From Vibrio owensii CAIM 1854 = LMG 25443 (GTDB lineage: Bacteria; Pseudomonadota; Gammaproteobacteria; Enterobacterales; Vibrionaceae): a stretch of DNA of 64,000 nt. The translations under genes and the position numbers were made by a program. Each line of letters opens with the position of its first letter. The first letter of the stretch is position 1. Shown here one piece after another: positions 47,866-56,575 of the stretch. Location of the stretch: NCBI RefSeq assembly GCF_000817815.1, contig NZ_JPRD01000008.1, forward strand, positions 1-64,000, in the 5' to 3' direction. The notes beneath the pieces were generated by a model. It saw only the letters and a program-made list of their open reading frames with translations. It was not told the origin of the DNA and searched no databases.

Positions 47866-50676
47866 CTAGTTATTTACCAGCGTCAGACCGCTTGGTAGTG
47901 CGTCACCAAAGATACGCTTCGATTCGCTCTCAGAAAGCTCTTTGACTTCTTCAACCAGTGATACCCAAGATTCAGGCACCTTGCTTTGCTTCAGCTTGGT
48001 GAGAACTTGCTCACGGTAGTCGTCTGAGATATCAAATAGGCGGTCGCCTGTCTTACGACAAATCATTACGGCTGCGAAAGCGATCATTGGCTCTTTCTGC
48101 CAGTTCTGTTCCAACAGCTTAGGTAACCATTGTTCCGCTTGTTCACGAGGAATGACGTTATGCTGGCTGCCATACAAAGGCGTACGCGATGCCAAGCGAC
48201 CCATAGCCCACCAGTGCGCTTGTTCGAACTGGTTATGGTTGATGGCTTTGCTCAAGAACCACGTAGCCAATAGAACCTTGTCTTCGACTTCTAAATGCTC
48301 CAGAGAAGCAGACAAGCGCACCATAGACTCGTAACCCATATCTTGTGCCGCTTTAGCGGATTGTGGGTTTTTCATCGCGCCAGGGTGTAGGTATTTCGCG
48401 ATGTCCGCCAAGATAGTCTCTTGTTGCTCTTGGCTTAAACCACCTGCGATACGACGCCAGAATACCCACCAGTCAGTCCAACCTTGATGGTTCTTAAACT
48501 GAATGTTTTGCTGGTAGAGACCCCAAACTTGCTCAATGCGCCATGAGTCGGTTGGATCGCCAAAGCCCGGACGCAGTGCAAAACCTGCTAAACGAAGCCA
48601 GTTTTTCTCGTGCTGTTCAGAGCGGCGGCGACGCTTACGACCTTGTGCAAAGGTATCAAACAGTTGACGTAGGGTCGTGAAATCCCACTCGTCACGTTTG
48701 CCCAGTTTCTTCTCAAGATCTTTGGCTAAGGTTTTGATCTCTTTGCTTTCTGCGCTTTTCTTGTTACCGCTGTAAAGGCGAGCGATCAGCTCCTTACATT
48801 CGTTCAGTTTAGGGTGAAGCTTAACTTGCTCGCTGTCATCGGTTTGCTTGTTACGAACTTCGAATTCCAGCTCCCAACGTTTGCTGTCATCTTCTGCGCT
48901 GACACATTCCATCTTAAGTGTGCCGACTTCAGTCAACTGACACGCCAGCTGTACTTCTACGCGCTCTTTTTGGTTGGCTTTCAGTTCGGCGCCTTCACCT
49001 TCAAGTGTGGTGATATAAGGCGGCAGAGGGGCAAACAAGTCGGGGTCAACGTCAACCATGACGCCGTTTTGAATAGCGGTGTTATTGGTTAAGGTGTCGT
49101 GGGTAGAAGTCAGCAGGTTAAAGCGAACTGGTTCACCTAGAGTAAGCGAGAAACGACGACCACTTAAGCGGATCTCGTGACCTTCTTCTGTACCTTTTGC
49201 AAGCAAACAGAGCGCTTTGCCCATCTTGTTCTTCTCTTGAAGGTGCAAGAAGTAAGAACGCGCTGCACCACCACCAATTTTTAGCTGTGCACCACGACGT
49301 GCTTTACCAAACGCAACAGCACCTAATGCAACAGACCAATCTGGATGTGGGTTATCTAATACCGTAACCGGAGCGCCGCGCCAATCGGACAGTAGGGTAG
49401 TGACACGCTCAGTCACAAGTTCACTATTGAACACACCACCGTTGAGTAGCAAACCGACTGGAATGGCATTTTGTTTGTCGTCTTCAATGCCAAGAGCGGC
49501 ACGAGCAACTTGTTGGTGTTGAGTTAAGAACTCGGCAACGTGCTTGCTCACTGCTGGGTCAGCAACGTATGGAAGACCAAACTCGACAACCGCGCTGCGA
49601 CGTTTGTCTGGTACTTCACTGAAATCAGAAAGCGGGAAGAAGCCATCCAAAGCGATTTGGTGCACTTCTTGTTTGCTCAGCCCAATACTCTTTGTTCCGC
49701 CAAGAAGTTTCGAGCCGCTGCCCAGCATGGTGATCTTCACTTCTTCAGGTGCACTCGCTGAAAGCAGGTTTTCTTTCGCTTTACGCGTTTGCTGAATTAG
49801 CTTAGTCAGGCTTGCTGCAGTGAGCTTCTTACTTTGGTTGAAGCGGCTTTCCGCAAGGTGTGCTAATGCTAAATCGAGGTTGTCACCGCCTAGCATCAAG
49901 TGCTCGCCGACACCAATACGGTCAAGGGCTAGTTCATCTTGAGAAGAGAAACTGGCTTCAATCAAGCTCAAGTCGGTAGTACCACCGCCCACATCACACA
50001 CCAGAATCAGCGGTAACTCTTTGAGCTCATCAGCTGCGGTTTGCTGGTGGCGTGCGTACCAGTCGTAACATACGGCTTGTGGCTCTTCGAGCAGAACGAT
50101 TTTCTTTAAACCTGCCAACTCAGCGGCTTCAAGCGTGAGCTTACGAGCGGTTTCATCGAACGACGCTGGAACGGTCACAACCACATCTTGGTCTTCTAGC
50201 TTATTGCTAGGGTGACGGTAATTCCATGCTTGACGAATGTGGTTGAGGTAGCTTGCGCTGGCAATGACGGGGGATACTTTATCTACATCTTGTGCACCAG
50301 CCCAAGGAAGAATGTCTGAGCTACGATCCACGGCTTGGTGCGATAGCCAGCTTTTAGCACTGGATACCTGACGTCCTTCCACCTTAGCGCCTAATTCACG
50401 AGCCCATTCACCCACGATCACATTACTAATGTCGCCAGAGACAGGTTCGTTTTCCCAAGGAAGTGTTAGGTCAGAAGGGGAGATTTGACCAACCGCTGGG
50501 TGATAGCGAAAAGAGGGCAGTAATGGTTTACGAACCACTTCACCCGGACCAATCAATTGGTCGATGTCGAATAGGGATACTTCGGATTGTTCAAGGTTGT
50601 CGGTGATTTCACAGTACGCCACCACAGTGTTTGTGGTGCCAAGGTCAATACCAACAAGAAAACGAGGAGATGCCAT
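47866..50676 (-). CDS. Large atypical Hsp70 (936 residues)
   Basis: Third gene of a DUF2760-Hsp70-Hsp70 operon. An Hsp70 ATPase domain occupies about residues 1-430: phosphate-1 VGIDLGTTNTVVAY, phosphate-2 LILVCDVGGGTTDLSLIE, adenosine motif GLLLNGGVFNSELV. The usual Hsp70 substrate-binding region is replaced by a much longer C-terminal half (about 500-936) that includes a basic stretch (GRKRRRRSEQHEKNW) and tryptophan-rich helices (WTDWWVFWRRIAGGL), probably the DUF3731 type. No J-protein or GrpE gene is in the operon. Likely an ATP-dependent partner of the neighbouring Hsp70; client unknown. Confidence 0.88.
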   Translation of the reverse strand: MASPRFLVGIDLGTTNTVVAYCEITDNLEQSEVSLFDIDQLIGPGEVVRKPLLPSFRYHPAVGQISPSDLTLPWENEPVSGDISNVIVGEWARELGAKVEGRQVSSAKSWLSHQAVDRSSDILPWAGAQDVDKVSPVIASASYLNHIRQAWNYRHPSNKLEDQDVVVTVPASFDETARKLTLEAAELAGLKKIVLLEEPQAVCYDWYARHQQTAADELKELPLILVCDVGGGTTDLSLIEASFSSQDELALDRIGVGEHLMLGGDNLDLALAHLAESRFNQSKKLTAASLTKLIQQTRKAKENLLSASAPEEVKITMLGSGSKLLGGTKSIGLSKQEVHQIALDGFFPLSDFSEVPDKRRSAVVEFGLPYVADPAVSKHVAEFLTQHQQVARAALGIEDDKQNAIPVGLLLNGGVFNSELVTERVTTLLSDWRGAPVTVLDNPHPDWSVALGAVAFGKARRGAQLKIGGGAARSYFLHLQEKNKMGKALCLLAKGTEEGHEIRLSGRRFSLTLGEPVRFNLLTSTHDTLTNNTAIQNGVMVDVDPDLFAPLPPYITTLEGEGAELKANQKERVEVQLACQLTEVGTLKMECVSAEDDSKRWELEFEVRNKQTDDSEQVKLHPKLNECKELIARLYSGNKKSAESKEIKTLAKDLEKKLGKRDEWDFTTLRQLFDTFAQGRKRRRRSEQHEKNWLRLAGFALRPGFGDPTDSWRIEQVWGLYQQNIQFKNHQGWTDWWVFWRRIAGGLSQEQQETILADIAKYLHPGAMKNPQSAKAAQDMGYESMVRLSASLEHLEVEDKVLLATWFLSKAINHNQFEQAHWWAMGRLASRTPLYGSQHNVIPREQAEQWLPKLLEQNWQKEPMIAFAAVMICRKTGDRLFDISDDYREQVLTKLKQSKVPESWVSLVEEVKELSESESKRIFGDALPSGLTLVNN

Positions 50677-50731
50677 ACAAACCTTCGTGTATTTAAAAAC
50701 GGCACCCGATTGGATGCCGTTTGATTTCTAT

Positions 50732-52696
50732 TTATTCTTCTTCGTTTGAGTTGCTTTTCGCGTCTTCGCGCACATCGAACTCAACATGCCATTTTTGACC
50801 GTTATCAGCGGCAATGGCTTCTAAGTAAAGCGTACCAAGCTCTGTGACGCGAGAGGCTAGGGTTACCGGAACCACTTCACCTTCACGACGACCTTCAGAT
50901 ACAGGCAGCGTTACTTGGATTTCTGGAAGCTCTTCAAGCTCTTCTGGTGCCCAGTAGTCTAGGTGAGTACCTGCTAGGTCATCACGACGAACCGTTGAGC
51001 CGAAGAATTGGAAGTTAACCGGCTGACCGATGATCAAACCAAACTCTTGGCTTGGTACGTCAACGCTTGAACCTTCTTCCATACCAAATGGTGCAACACA
51101 CAGTGCTTCCATTGGAGGCGCCATGCCCGGAATCGCTGGCATCGCACTTTCGATACCTACGTAGTACGCCGAAGCAATACCACCACGGATACGAACGCCT
51201 TGACCACGACGTACAGAGCCGTAGTAAGCCGCACCGCTAGCAACCGCAAGGTCTAGATCCACACCTGTTAGGCGTTTCGCCATTTCTGCATCTGCTTCAA
51301 TTAGCCATTCGTTGATCGTGTCTTCTAGACGAGTTGCTAGAAGTTTCGATTTCAGAACACCACCGTTGAATAGGATTGCGGTTGGCTTGATGAAGTCAGC
51401 TGATTGGGCTGCATCCGCACCTGGCATACCAGGCATGTTAGCGAATGGGTTGAAGTCTTGAGCTGCTGCTTCTGCGCCATTTCCTGAAGCAGAAAGGGCA
51501 TTAGCTTGCTTAGACAAGAATGCAGCAATGTGACGAGTGATGCCTGCATCTTGTGCGTAAGGCAGACCCATTTGCGTTAGTGCACCACGGTTACGTTGAA
51601 CAGGGTGGTCCGTAATCGCAACTTGAGGGAAGAAGCCGTCAACCAGTGTTTGTTGTACTTCTTCTTGAGTCAGTTCTGTTTTCAGCGTTGCGCCAAGCAG
51701 TTTAGAACCACGGCTTGGTACTACAATTGGCACTGATTGAAGTTCGCTGTCGTTCAATAGCGCTTCTTTCGCGTCACGACATGCGTGTGTCATTGCCTGA
51801 ACTTGCCATGGCTGTAGCTCTTTGCCTTCTTGCGCTAGCTTCATCTTCAAGCGGTACGCAAGTGCAAGGTCCATGTTGTCACCGCCAAGTAGGATGTGTT
51901 CACCTACCGCGATGCGGTTCAGAGTTAGGTTGCCGTCGTCTTCAGTTACTTCAACCAAAGAAAGGTCGGTTGTACCACCACCGATATCGACCACAAGTAC
52001 GATGTCGCCAACTTCAACTTCGTCGCGCCATTTGTCGTTACTGTTGTCGATCCAGTTGTAAAGCGCAGCTTGTGGCTCTTCTAGAAGCGTTAGGTGTACA
52101 AAACCAACGTTGCGTGCTGCTTCTGCTGTTAGATCGCGAGCAGCAGGATCAAAAGAAGCAGGAACCGTAATAGTCACGTCTTGATCGGCAAGGTTGTGAT
52201 TTGGGTTCGCGTGATTCCAAGCGTCTTTTAGGTGCTCTAGGTAAAGCTCTGTCGCACGAAGAGGGGATACTTTTTCCACTTCTTCTGGGCTACCTGCTGG
52301 CAGGAAAGCATCACGACGGTTTACACCAGCGTGGCAAAGCCAAGATTTCGCACTTGCAACAAGACGAATTGGCGTTTTCGAACCTAGGTTACGTGCAATT
52401 GCACCAACCAGAGCTTTTGGCTCGCTCGACCACGGAAGAACGCGTGATTGCGGGTTCATTTCGTGCTCGTGCGGCTGGTATAGGAAAGAGCCTAATTGGC
52501 TACGAGTTTCTACCGTACCCGGCGCAGTAAGCTGCGGGATAGGCATCACTTCAACGCGAGCGTCTTCGTCGTGAGTATCAACAAAAGACATGACACAGTG
52601 TGTTGTACCTAAGTCGATACCGACACTGAATTTAGGCGTCTGTTGAGTTTCAACAGACGCTTCTTGAGAATGGTTTTCTTGGTTCATGTGTTCCAT
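50732..52696 (-). CDS. Atypical Hsp70 (654 residues)
   Basis: Middle gene of the operon. Actin-like ATPase with VGIDLGTTHCVMSF, VLVVDIGGGTTDLSLVEV and AILFNGGVLKSKLL, but with an insert of about 25 residues (ASGNGAEAAAQDFNPFANMPGMPGADAAQ) before the last motif, and a short beta-rich C-terminal region (VTLPVSEGRREGEVVPVTLASRV) instead of a full DnaK lid. Its ATG overlaps the stop of the DUF2760 gene (TAATG). Sequence similarity to the downstream 936-residue protein in the N-terminal half suggests a duplication followed by divergence. Cytosolic. Confidence 0.9.
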   Translation of the reverse strand: MEHMNQENHSQEASVETQQTPKFSVGIDLGTTHCVMSFVDTHDEDARVEVMPIPQLTAPGTVETRSQLGSFLYQPHEHEMNPQSRVLPWSSEPKALVGAIARNLGSKTPIRLVASAKSWLCHAGVNRRDAFLPAGSPEEVEKVSPLRATELYLEHLKDAWNHANPNHNLADQDVTITVPASFDPAARDLTAEAARNVGFVHLTLLEEPQAALYNWIDNSNDKWRDEVEVGDIVLVVDIGGGTTDLSLVEVTEDDGNLTLNRIAVGEHILLGGDNMDLALAYRLKMKLAQEGKELQPWQVQAMTHACRDAKEALLNDSELQSVPIVVPSRGSKLLGATLKTELTQEEVQQTLVDGFFPQVAITDHPVQRNRGALTQMGLPYAQDAGITRHIAAFLSKQANALSASGNGAEAAAQDFNPFANMPGMPGADAAQSADFIKPTAILFNGGVLKSKLLATRLEDTINEWLIEADAEMAKRLTGVDLDLAVASGAAYYGSVRRGQGVRIRGGIASAYYVGIESAMPAIPGMAPPMEALCVAPFGMEEGSSVDVPSQEFGLIIGQPVNFQFFGSTVRRDDLAGTHLDYWAPEELEELPEIQVTLPVSEGRREGEVVPVTLASRVTELGTLYLEAIAADNGQKWHVEFDVREDAKSNSNEEE

Positions 52697-53328
52697 TACA
52701 GCTCAACCTCAGCTGGAGCGATCACAGATGCATCGTAGTTCTCAGCCAGTTTAGGCAACGTCATTGATGTTGCTTTCCAACCTTTGTGAACTAGCGTGCC
52801 GTTGAATGGCGCACTGCCTGTTACGTTGCCAGTTAGGCGGATTTCTTGTGGGTTGAAGCCTTCTTCAACCGTAATGCGAGTTTCTTCGTCTTCGTTACGA
52901 ACGTGCGCTAGCGTCACGTAGTCGTTAAGTACTTTCTGACCGCCAGTGTGGATTACGCGAGCGGCCGCGCCTACTTCTTCATCAGAGAATGACGTTAGGT
53001 CTTCTTTTAAGAAGTCAATTAGGCGAGCTTCTTGTTGCATGATAGAAAGCAGCTGCATTGCAGAGTCCGTTGATGCAGTTGCAAGTTTTGATTCAACTTC
53101 TACAACACGCTCTACGACTTTCTCTACTTCCACTACTTTTTCTACTTCAACGATCTTCTCAACTGGCTTCTCAACCTCGACGATTTTCTCGACCGGTTTT
53201 TCTACCACTTTCTCGACCACTTTTGATTTGCGCGATACCGCGATCAGAAGAAGCAAAACACTCGAAGCTGCCAAACCAGCATGCAGCATATCGAACGTTT
53301 GAGGAATTAGGTTCAAATCAATGTTCAT
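52696..53328 (-). CDS. Membrane-anchored DUF2760 protein
   Basis: A 210-residue protein, first gene of the Hsp70 operon. One N-terminal transmembrane helix (about 16-31, LAASSVLLLLIAV) is followed by a repetitive acidic/basic stalk, residues about 36-78, built from variations on VVEK and IVEVEKPVEK. The C-terminal DUF2760 domain (about 90-210) includes MQQEARLIDFLKEDLTSFSD, EVGAAARVIHTGG and TGSAPFNGTLVHKGWKA. The stalk would hold the domain away from the membrane. Constant linkage to two Hsp70s suggests it is their membrane receptor or client adaptor; this is inference. Confidence 0.85.
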   Translation of the reverse strand: MNIDLNLIPQTFDMLHAGLAASSVLLLLIAVSRKSKVVEKVVEKPVEKIVEVEKPVEKIVEVEKVVEVEKVVERVVEVESKLATASTDSAMQLLSIMQQEARLIDFLKEDLTSFSDEEVGAAARVIHTGGQKVLNDYVTLAHVRNEDEETRITVEEGFNPQEIRLTGNVTGSAPFNGTLVHKGWKATSMTLPKLAENYDASVIAPAEVEL

Positions 53329-53429
53329 GACGTTTTTTCTCTTTCTATTGATTTATTGGTGCTCAGTATTGGCTCATGTGTTTACTAAAAGGATCGTCTT
53401 TGCGACCTGCACCAAGTTTAGACATTAAA

Positions 53430-53456
53430 ATGATGGTGGATGGTAGCATATTCAAG
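53430..53456 (-). promoter_or_regulatory. Sigma-32-like promoter of the DUF2760-Hsp70 operon
   Basis: On the - strand CTTGAAT (53456-53450) is followed after 13 bases by CCATCAT (53436-53430), close to the heat-shock consensus CTTGAAA-N(11-16)-CCCATNT. It lies about 100 bases before the DUF2760 start. The -35 part is good, the -10 part moderate. Confidence 0.5.
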
Positions 53457-53614
53457 GCTTAAGACTGTAATAATTCGTGAATATACCGCATGATTAGCAT
53501 GAAAAATCAACGATTAGACGGAGCGGCAAACGTTGTTGCTTGATGTTTACCCACATGTGGCGCAGTATTTCCATCATTATCGAAGCATTGCACGCAAAAA
53601 ACGTGGAACACGAA

Positions 53615-55156
53615 ATGACATATAGCACGGCTCAACAGAGCATTTTCAAACGATATTCTGCTTCTATTGTAGCCTTTATTACGGTCATTATCGTTACCGC
53701 TGGCATGGTTGGTGTTGCCTATAAAATTCAACAGCGTTACACCATGACCATCTTTGATACCTTGGCTGACCGCCAAGCGGAGTCTCTTAAACTTGCCGTA
53801 GAAAACGATCTTGAGTTCATCGGTGCAGGTGCGAACTTTTTTCATTCCGTTGATAAGTCTTACTGGACGCAATTTCCTTACTATGCGAAGCAAGTAGTGG
53901 GCAGCTCAGAGAGTTTGATTGCTTTACAATGGATGCAACGTGTTGAGCCGAGTGAGTTAGAAAGTTACCTCGCTAAGACACGTCAAACTTTCCCAGACTT
54001 TCAGATCTTTACCGTACCCAAGGATGGCGAGAAGACATTCGGATACATCCTTAAAGACGATGCACCTGCTTACGTGGCAACTGATATTTATCCAAGAACC
54101 GCAACCAACCTGTCTTTGCTCGGCTTTTATTCCTCACGTCTGCGTTTTGAGTTGATCCTAGATGACATCATTACTCATGACAGAGCCAACATTTCAGACA
54201 AAGTTCGTCTATTACAAGATGGCTACGACCAGTCATTAGAGAAAACCGGTTTATTGGTTTATCACCCAGTATTCAGCTTCGACAAACAAGAATTGCTTGG
54301 TGTCGTTGTTGGGGTAGTGCGCAGCACGGCTTACTTCGATCAACTGATCACAAAGACGGCAACGGAATTGGATATGTCCGTCAAGGTTGAAGATAAGGGG
54401 TTTGATGCTTACGACGATCCTCTGTTGTTTAAGAGTGAAAACTGGAACGCTTTAAACGGTAAGATCATCAGCCGTACTATTCATTTGCCAAACCGAGATT
54501 GGGTCATCGAATTTAAACTTTCGGAATCCGTATCTGCGTGGGAGCGTTCAGTACTGTATGGTACAGGCATCGCGGGTTTGGTTATCGCCTTCTTGATTAG
54601 CTATATCGTTAATCTACAGTCGCGTGAGAAGGAACGCCTTGCGGTGATGCTCGACAATAAAACGGTGGAGCTAAAGCGCATGGCAGAGTTAGATCCATTG
54701 ACCCAATTACTGAACCGACGCGTATTTAACGATAACTTACTGCACTACATTAATAGTGACGTTAAGTTTTCTTTAGTGGGCTTCGATATTGACCGTTTTA
54801 AGCTTATTAACGACAAATATGGGCACTTGGCCGGTGATGAAGCGTTATTGCACGTAACCAAGTTGGTGAACGCAAATCTACTTGATGGTGACCGCTTTTA
54901 CCGTGCCGGTGGTGATGAGTTCTGCATTTTATCGCGAGTGACGGACAAAGAAGAGTTGGCCGTCTACTTAGATAAGCTGCGTGGGATAGTGGCGAGCTCT
55001 CCGTTTGAGTACGAAAGTACGCCAATCATTTGTTCGCTGAGCATCGGTGCTGCGGTGCACAAAGATGAAGATCCTGAGAGTTTGTTCCACAAAATGGACG
55101 TGCAGCTCTACCAAAGTAAGGAAAATGGTCGAAACTCTGTATCGATCGGCGATTAA
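53615..55156 (+). CDS. CHASE-GGDEF membrane diguanylate cyclase
   Basis: A 513-residue protein. A transmembrane helix (SIVAFITVIIVTAGMVGVAY), a periplasmic CHASE domain (about 50-300: AALQWMQRVEPSELESY-type core, AYVATDIYPRTATN, GLLVYHPVF) and a second helix (VLYGTGIAGLVIAFLISYIV) lead to GGDEF: LDPLTQLLNRR, VGFDIDRFKLINDKYGH, active site RAGGDEFCIL. It should synthesise c-di-GMP in response to an external ligand. I prefer the ATG at 53615, with GGAA upstream; an upstream in-frame ATG at 53540 adds 25 unlikely residues. Confidence 0.9.
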   Translation: MTYSTAQQSIFKRYSASIVAFITVIIVTAGMVGVAYKIQQRYTMTIFDTLADRQAESLKLAVENDLEFIGAGANFFHSVDKSYWTQFPYYAKQVVGSSESLIALQWMQRVEPSELESYLAKTRQTFPDFQIFTVPKDGEKTFGYILKDDAPAYVATDIYPRTATNLSLLGFYSSRLRFELILDDIITHDRANISDKVRLLQDGYDQSLEKTGLLVYHPVFSFDKQELLGVVVGVVRSTAYFDQLITKTATELDMSVKVEDKGFDAYDDPLLFKSENWNALNGKIISRTIHLPNRDWVIEFKLSESVSAWERSVLYGTGIAGLVIAFLISYIVNLQSREKERLAVMLDNKTVELKRMAELDPLTQLLNRRVFNDNLLHYINSDVKFSLVGFDIDRFKLINDKYGHLAGDEALLHVTKLVNANLLDGDRFYRAGGDEFCILSRVTDKEELAVYLDKLRGIVASSPFEYESTPIICSLSIGAAVHKDEDPESLFHKMDVQLYQSKENGRNSVSIGD

Positions 55157-55238
55157 TTCAGCGAGCAAATTCGAGTTTTGAGATTGGTTACGGTAGAATC
55201 TCACGCTTTCAAATTTACGTTAGGAATCAAGACAAACT

Positions 55239-55769
55239 ATGAACCATAACCGTATCGTCTGCTTCGATTTAGAAATGTGCTGCTGGAATGAAAACGGCGT
55301 GGGTCGCACGGGCGAGATCATTGAAGTTGGTTTGGCTGAAATAGATTTGTCTAAAGGTGAAATCGTAAAGCGCGCGCAATACTACGTGAAACCAGAACAC
55401 GATGAAGTTTCTCTGTTCTGCGCCGAGTTAACGGGTATCACACCGCGTAAGATTGAAAAGCAAGGTCGACCACTAGAAGAAGTTCTCAAATCGATGCTGA
55501 AGAACTTTGGCGGACGCAATAAGATTTACGCATCATGGGGACGTGATGACCTTATCTTGCTTGAAGAGTGCCAACAAAAAGGTATTGATGCACCATTCAC
55601 CGAGTTCATTAACCTAGCAACCTTGTACCGCATTCAAAACCGTCTTAAAGAAAAACGTATTGGACACAGAGCAGCGCAAGAAGCCAAAGGTATCGAGTGG
55701 GAAGGTCGTCAGCATTCCGGTTATGTGGATGCATACAACTTGGCGAAACTTGCACTGACCATGCTATAA
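55239..55769 (+). CDS. DEDDh 3'-5' exonuclease (KapD/ERI-like)
   Basis: A 176-residue exonuclease. Exo I: IVCFDLEMCCW (D and E). Exo II: NKIYASWGRDDLILLEE. Exo III: the histidine and aspartate in GIEWEGRQHSGYVDAYNLAKL, so the H--D form (DEDDh). The start RIVCFDLEMCCWNENGVGRTGEIIEVGLAEID resembles the ERI-1/KapD branch, whose members trim RNA ends. Single gene with an AGGA site, followed by a terminator. Confidence 0.9.
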   Translation: MNHNRIVCFDLEMCCWNENGVGRTGEIIEVGLAEIDLSKGEIVKRAQYYVKPEHDEVSLFCAELTGITPRKIEKQGRPLEEVLKSMLKNFGGRNKIYASWGRDDLILLEECQQKGIDAPFTEFINLATLYRIQNRLKEKRIGHRAAQEAKGIEWEGRQHSGYVDAYNLAKLALTML

Positions 55770-55916
55770 GCTTCTGTTTTCATAAATCTTTCATTGGATT
55801 TCAGTCTGCTCGTCATAAGCCAGCTCTAAATTAGTTATTAATAAATAACAACAATGTTGGCTAGACTCTTGCGGAGATGACGATGTTTGATTCGGGCAAA
55901 TCCAGACTAGAGATAT

Positions 55917-55945
55917 AAAAAACGCGCTCATGTAGCGCGTTTTTT
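55917..55945. terminator. Bidirectional terminator
   Basis: AACGCGCT (55921-55928) and AGCGCGTT (55934-55941), flanked by A- and T-runs. Between the exonuclease gene and the TerB gene. Confidence 0.9.
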
Positions 55946-55991
55946 ATTGGTTCTTATTTTTGTTGAGGCTGTATTTTATTGAGGTAGCGCT

Positions 55992-56432
55992 TTACTGAGA
56001 CTGTAGTTTTGCTCGGATAAAGTCGCTGTGGTCGACGTAGAGTAGCTCTGCTGTTTTGCGAATTACGGCATCTTCCAATGGGTCAATTTCACCGTCAGCG
56101 TACGCCACTTCCCACATACTCTTAATCAGTTCATAGCGGGTTTCTTGTGAAAGTTCACGCAGTTGAGACGTAAAGTCATAAAGGGAAGTCGATTCACTCG
56201 ATCGGTTCTGAGCCTGATTCAGTAGTGTGTCGGTCTCTTCTTCCGTTAGGGAAAGCAATTTCATGATCAAAGAGCGTTTGGTTGCTTGCTCTCTTTCATC
56301 GATTTGATGGTCCGCACCAGCCACTTCACAAAGCAAGCAGGCTATCGCCATATTGGGTGACAGCGTGTTGGATTGGCTAAGGTCCGAGCCTTCTATAAGT
56401 TGTTTAAATAATGAAGTAAGCGAATTAAACAT
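55992..56432 (-). CDS. TerB-family protein
   Basis: A 146-residue all-helical protein of the TerB family. The repeated acidic metal-type motifs are visible as CEVAGADHQIDEREQ and WEVAYADGEIDPLEDAVI, the D-x-x-I/h-D-x-x-E pattern of TerB. TerB proteins occur in tellurite and phage-resistance settings, but this lone chromosomal form has no Ter neighbours. I prefer the ATG at 56432 to the GTG at 56444. Cytosolic; function unknown. Confidence 0.85.
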   Translation of the reverse strand: MFNSLTSLFKQLIEGSDLSQSNTLSPNMAIACLLCEVAGADHQIDEREQATKRSLIMKLLSLTEEETDTLLNQAQNRSSESTSLYDFTSQLRELSQETRYELIKSMWEVAYADGEIDPLEDAVIRKTAELLYVDHSDFIRAKLQSQ

Positions 56433-56575
56433 GTTGAGCACCAAGCTGTTATCTATTTATTTAAAATGGTAATGGATTGAGCAAATCTCAAGGTCTTGAT
56501 GAAATTTGATCAAGATCTCATACGATTGAGATGACATTTTTGCTCAATACAGTATTTGACCGCCAAAAAGCGGAT

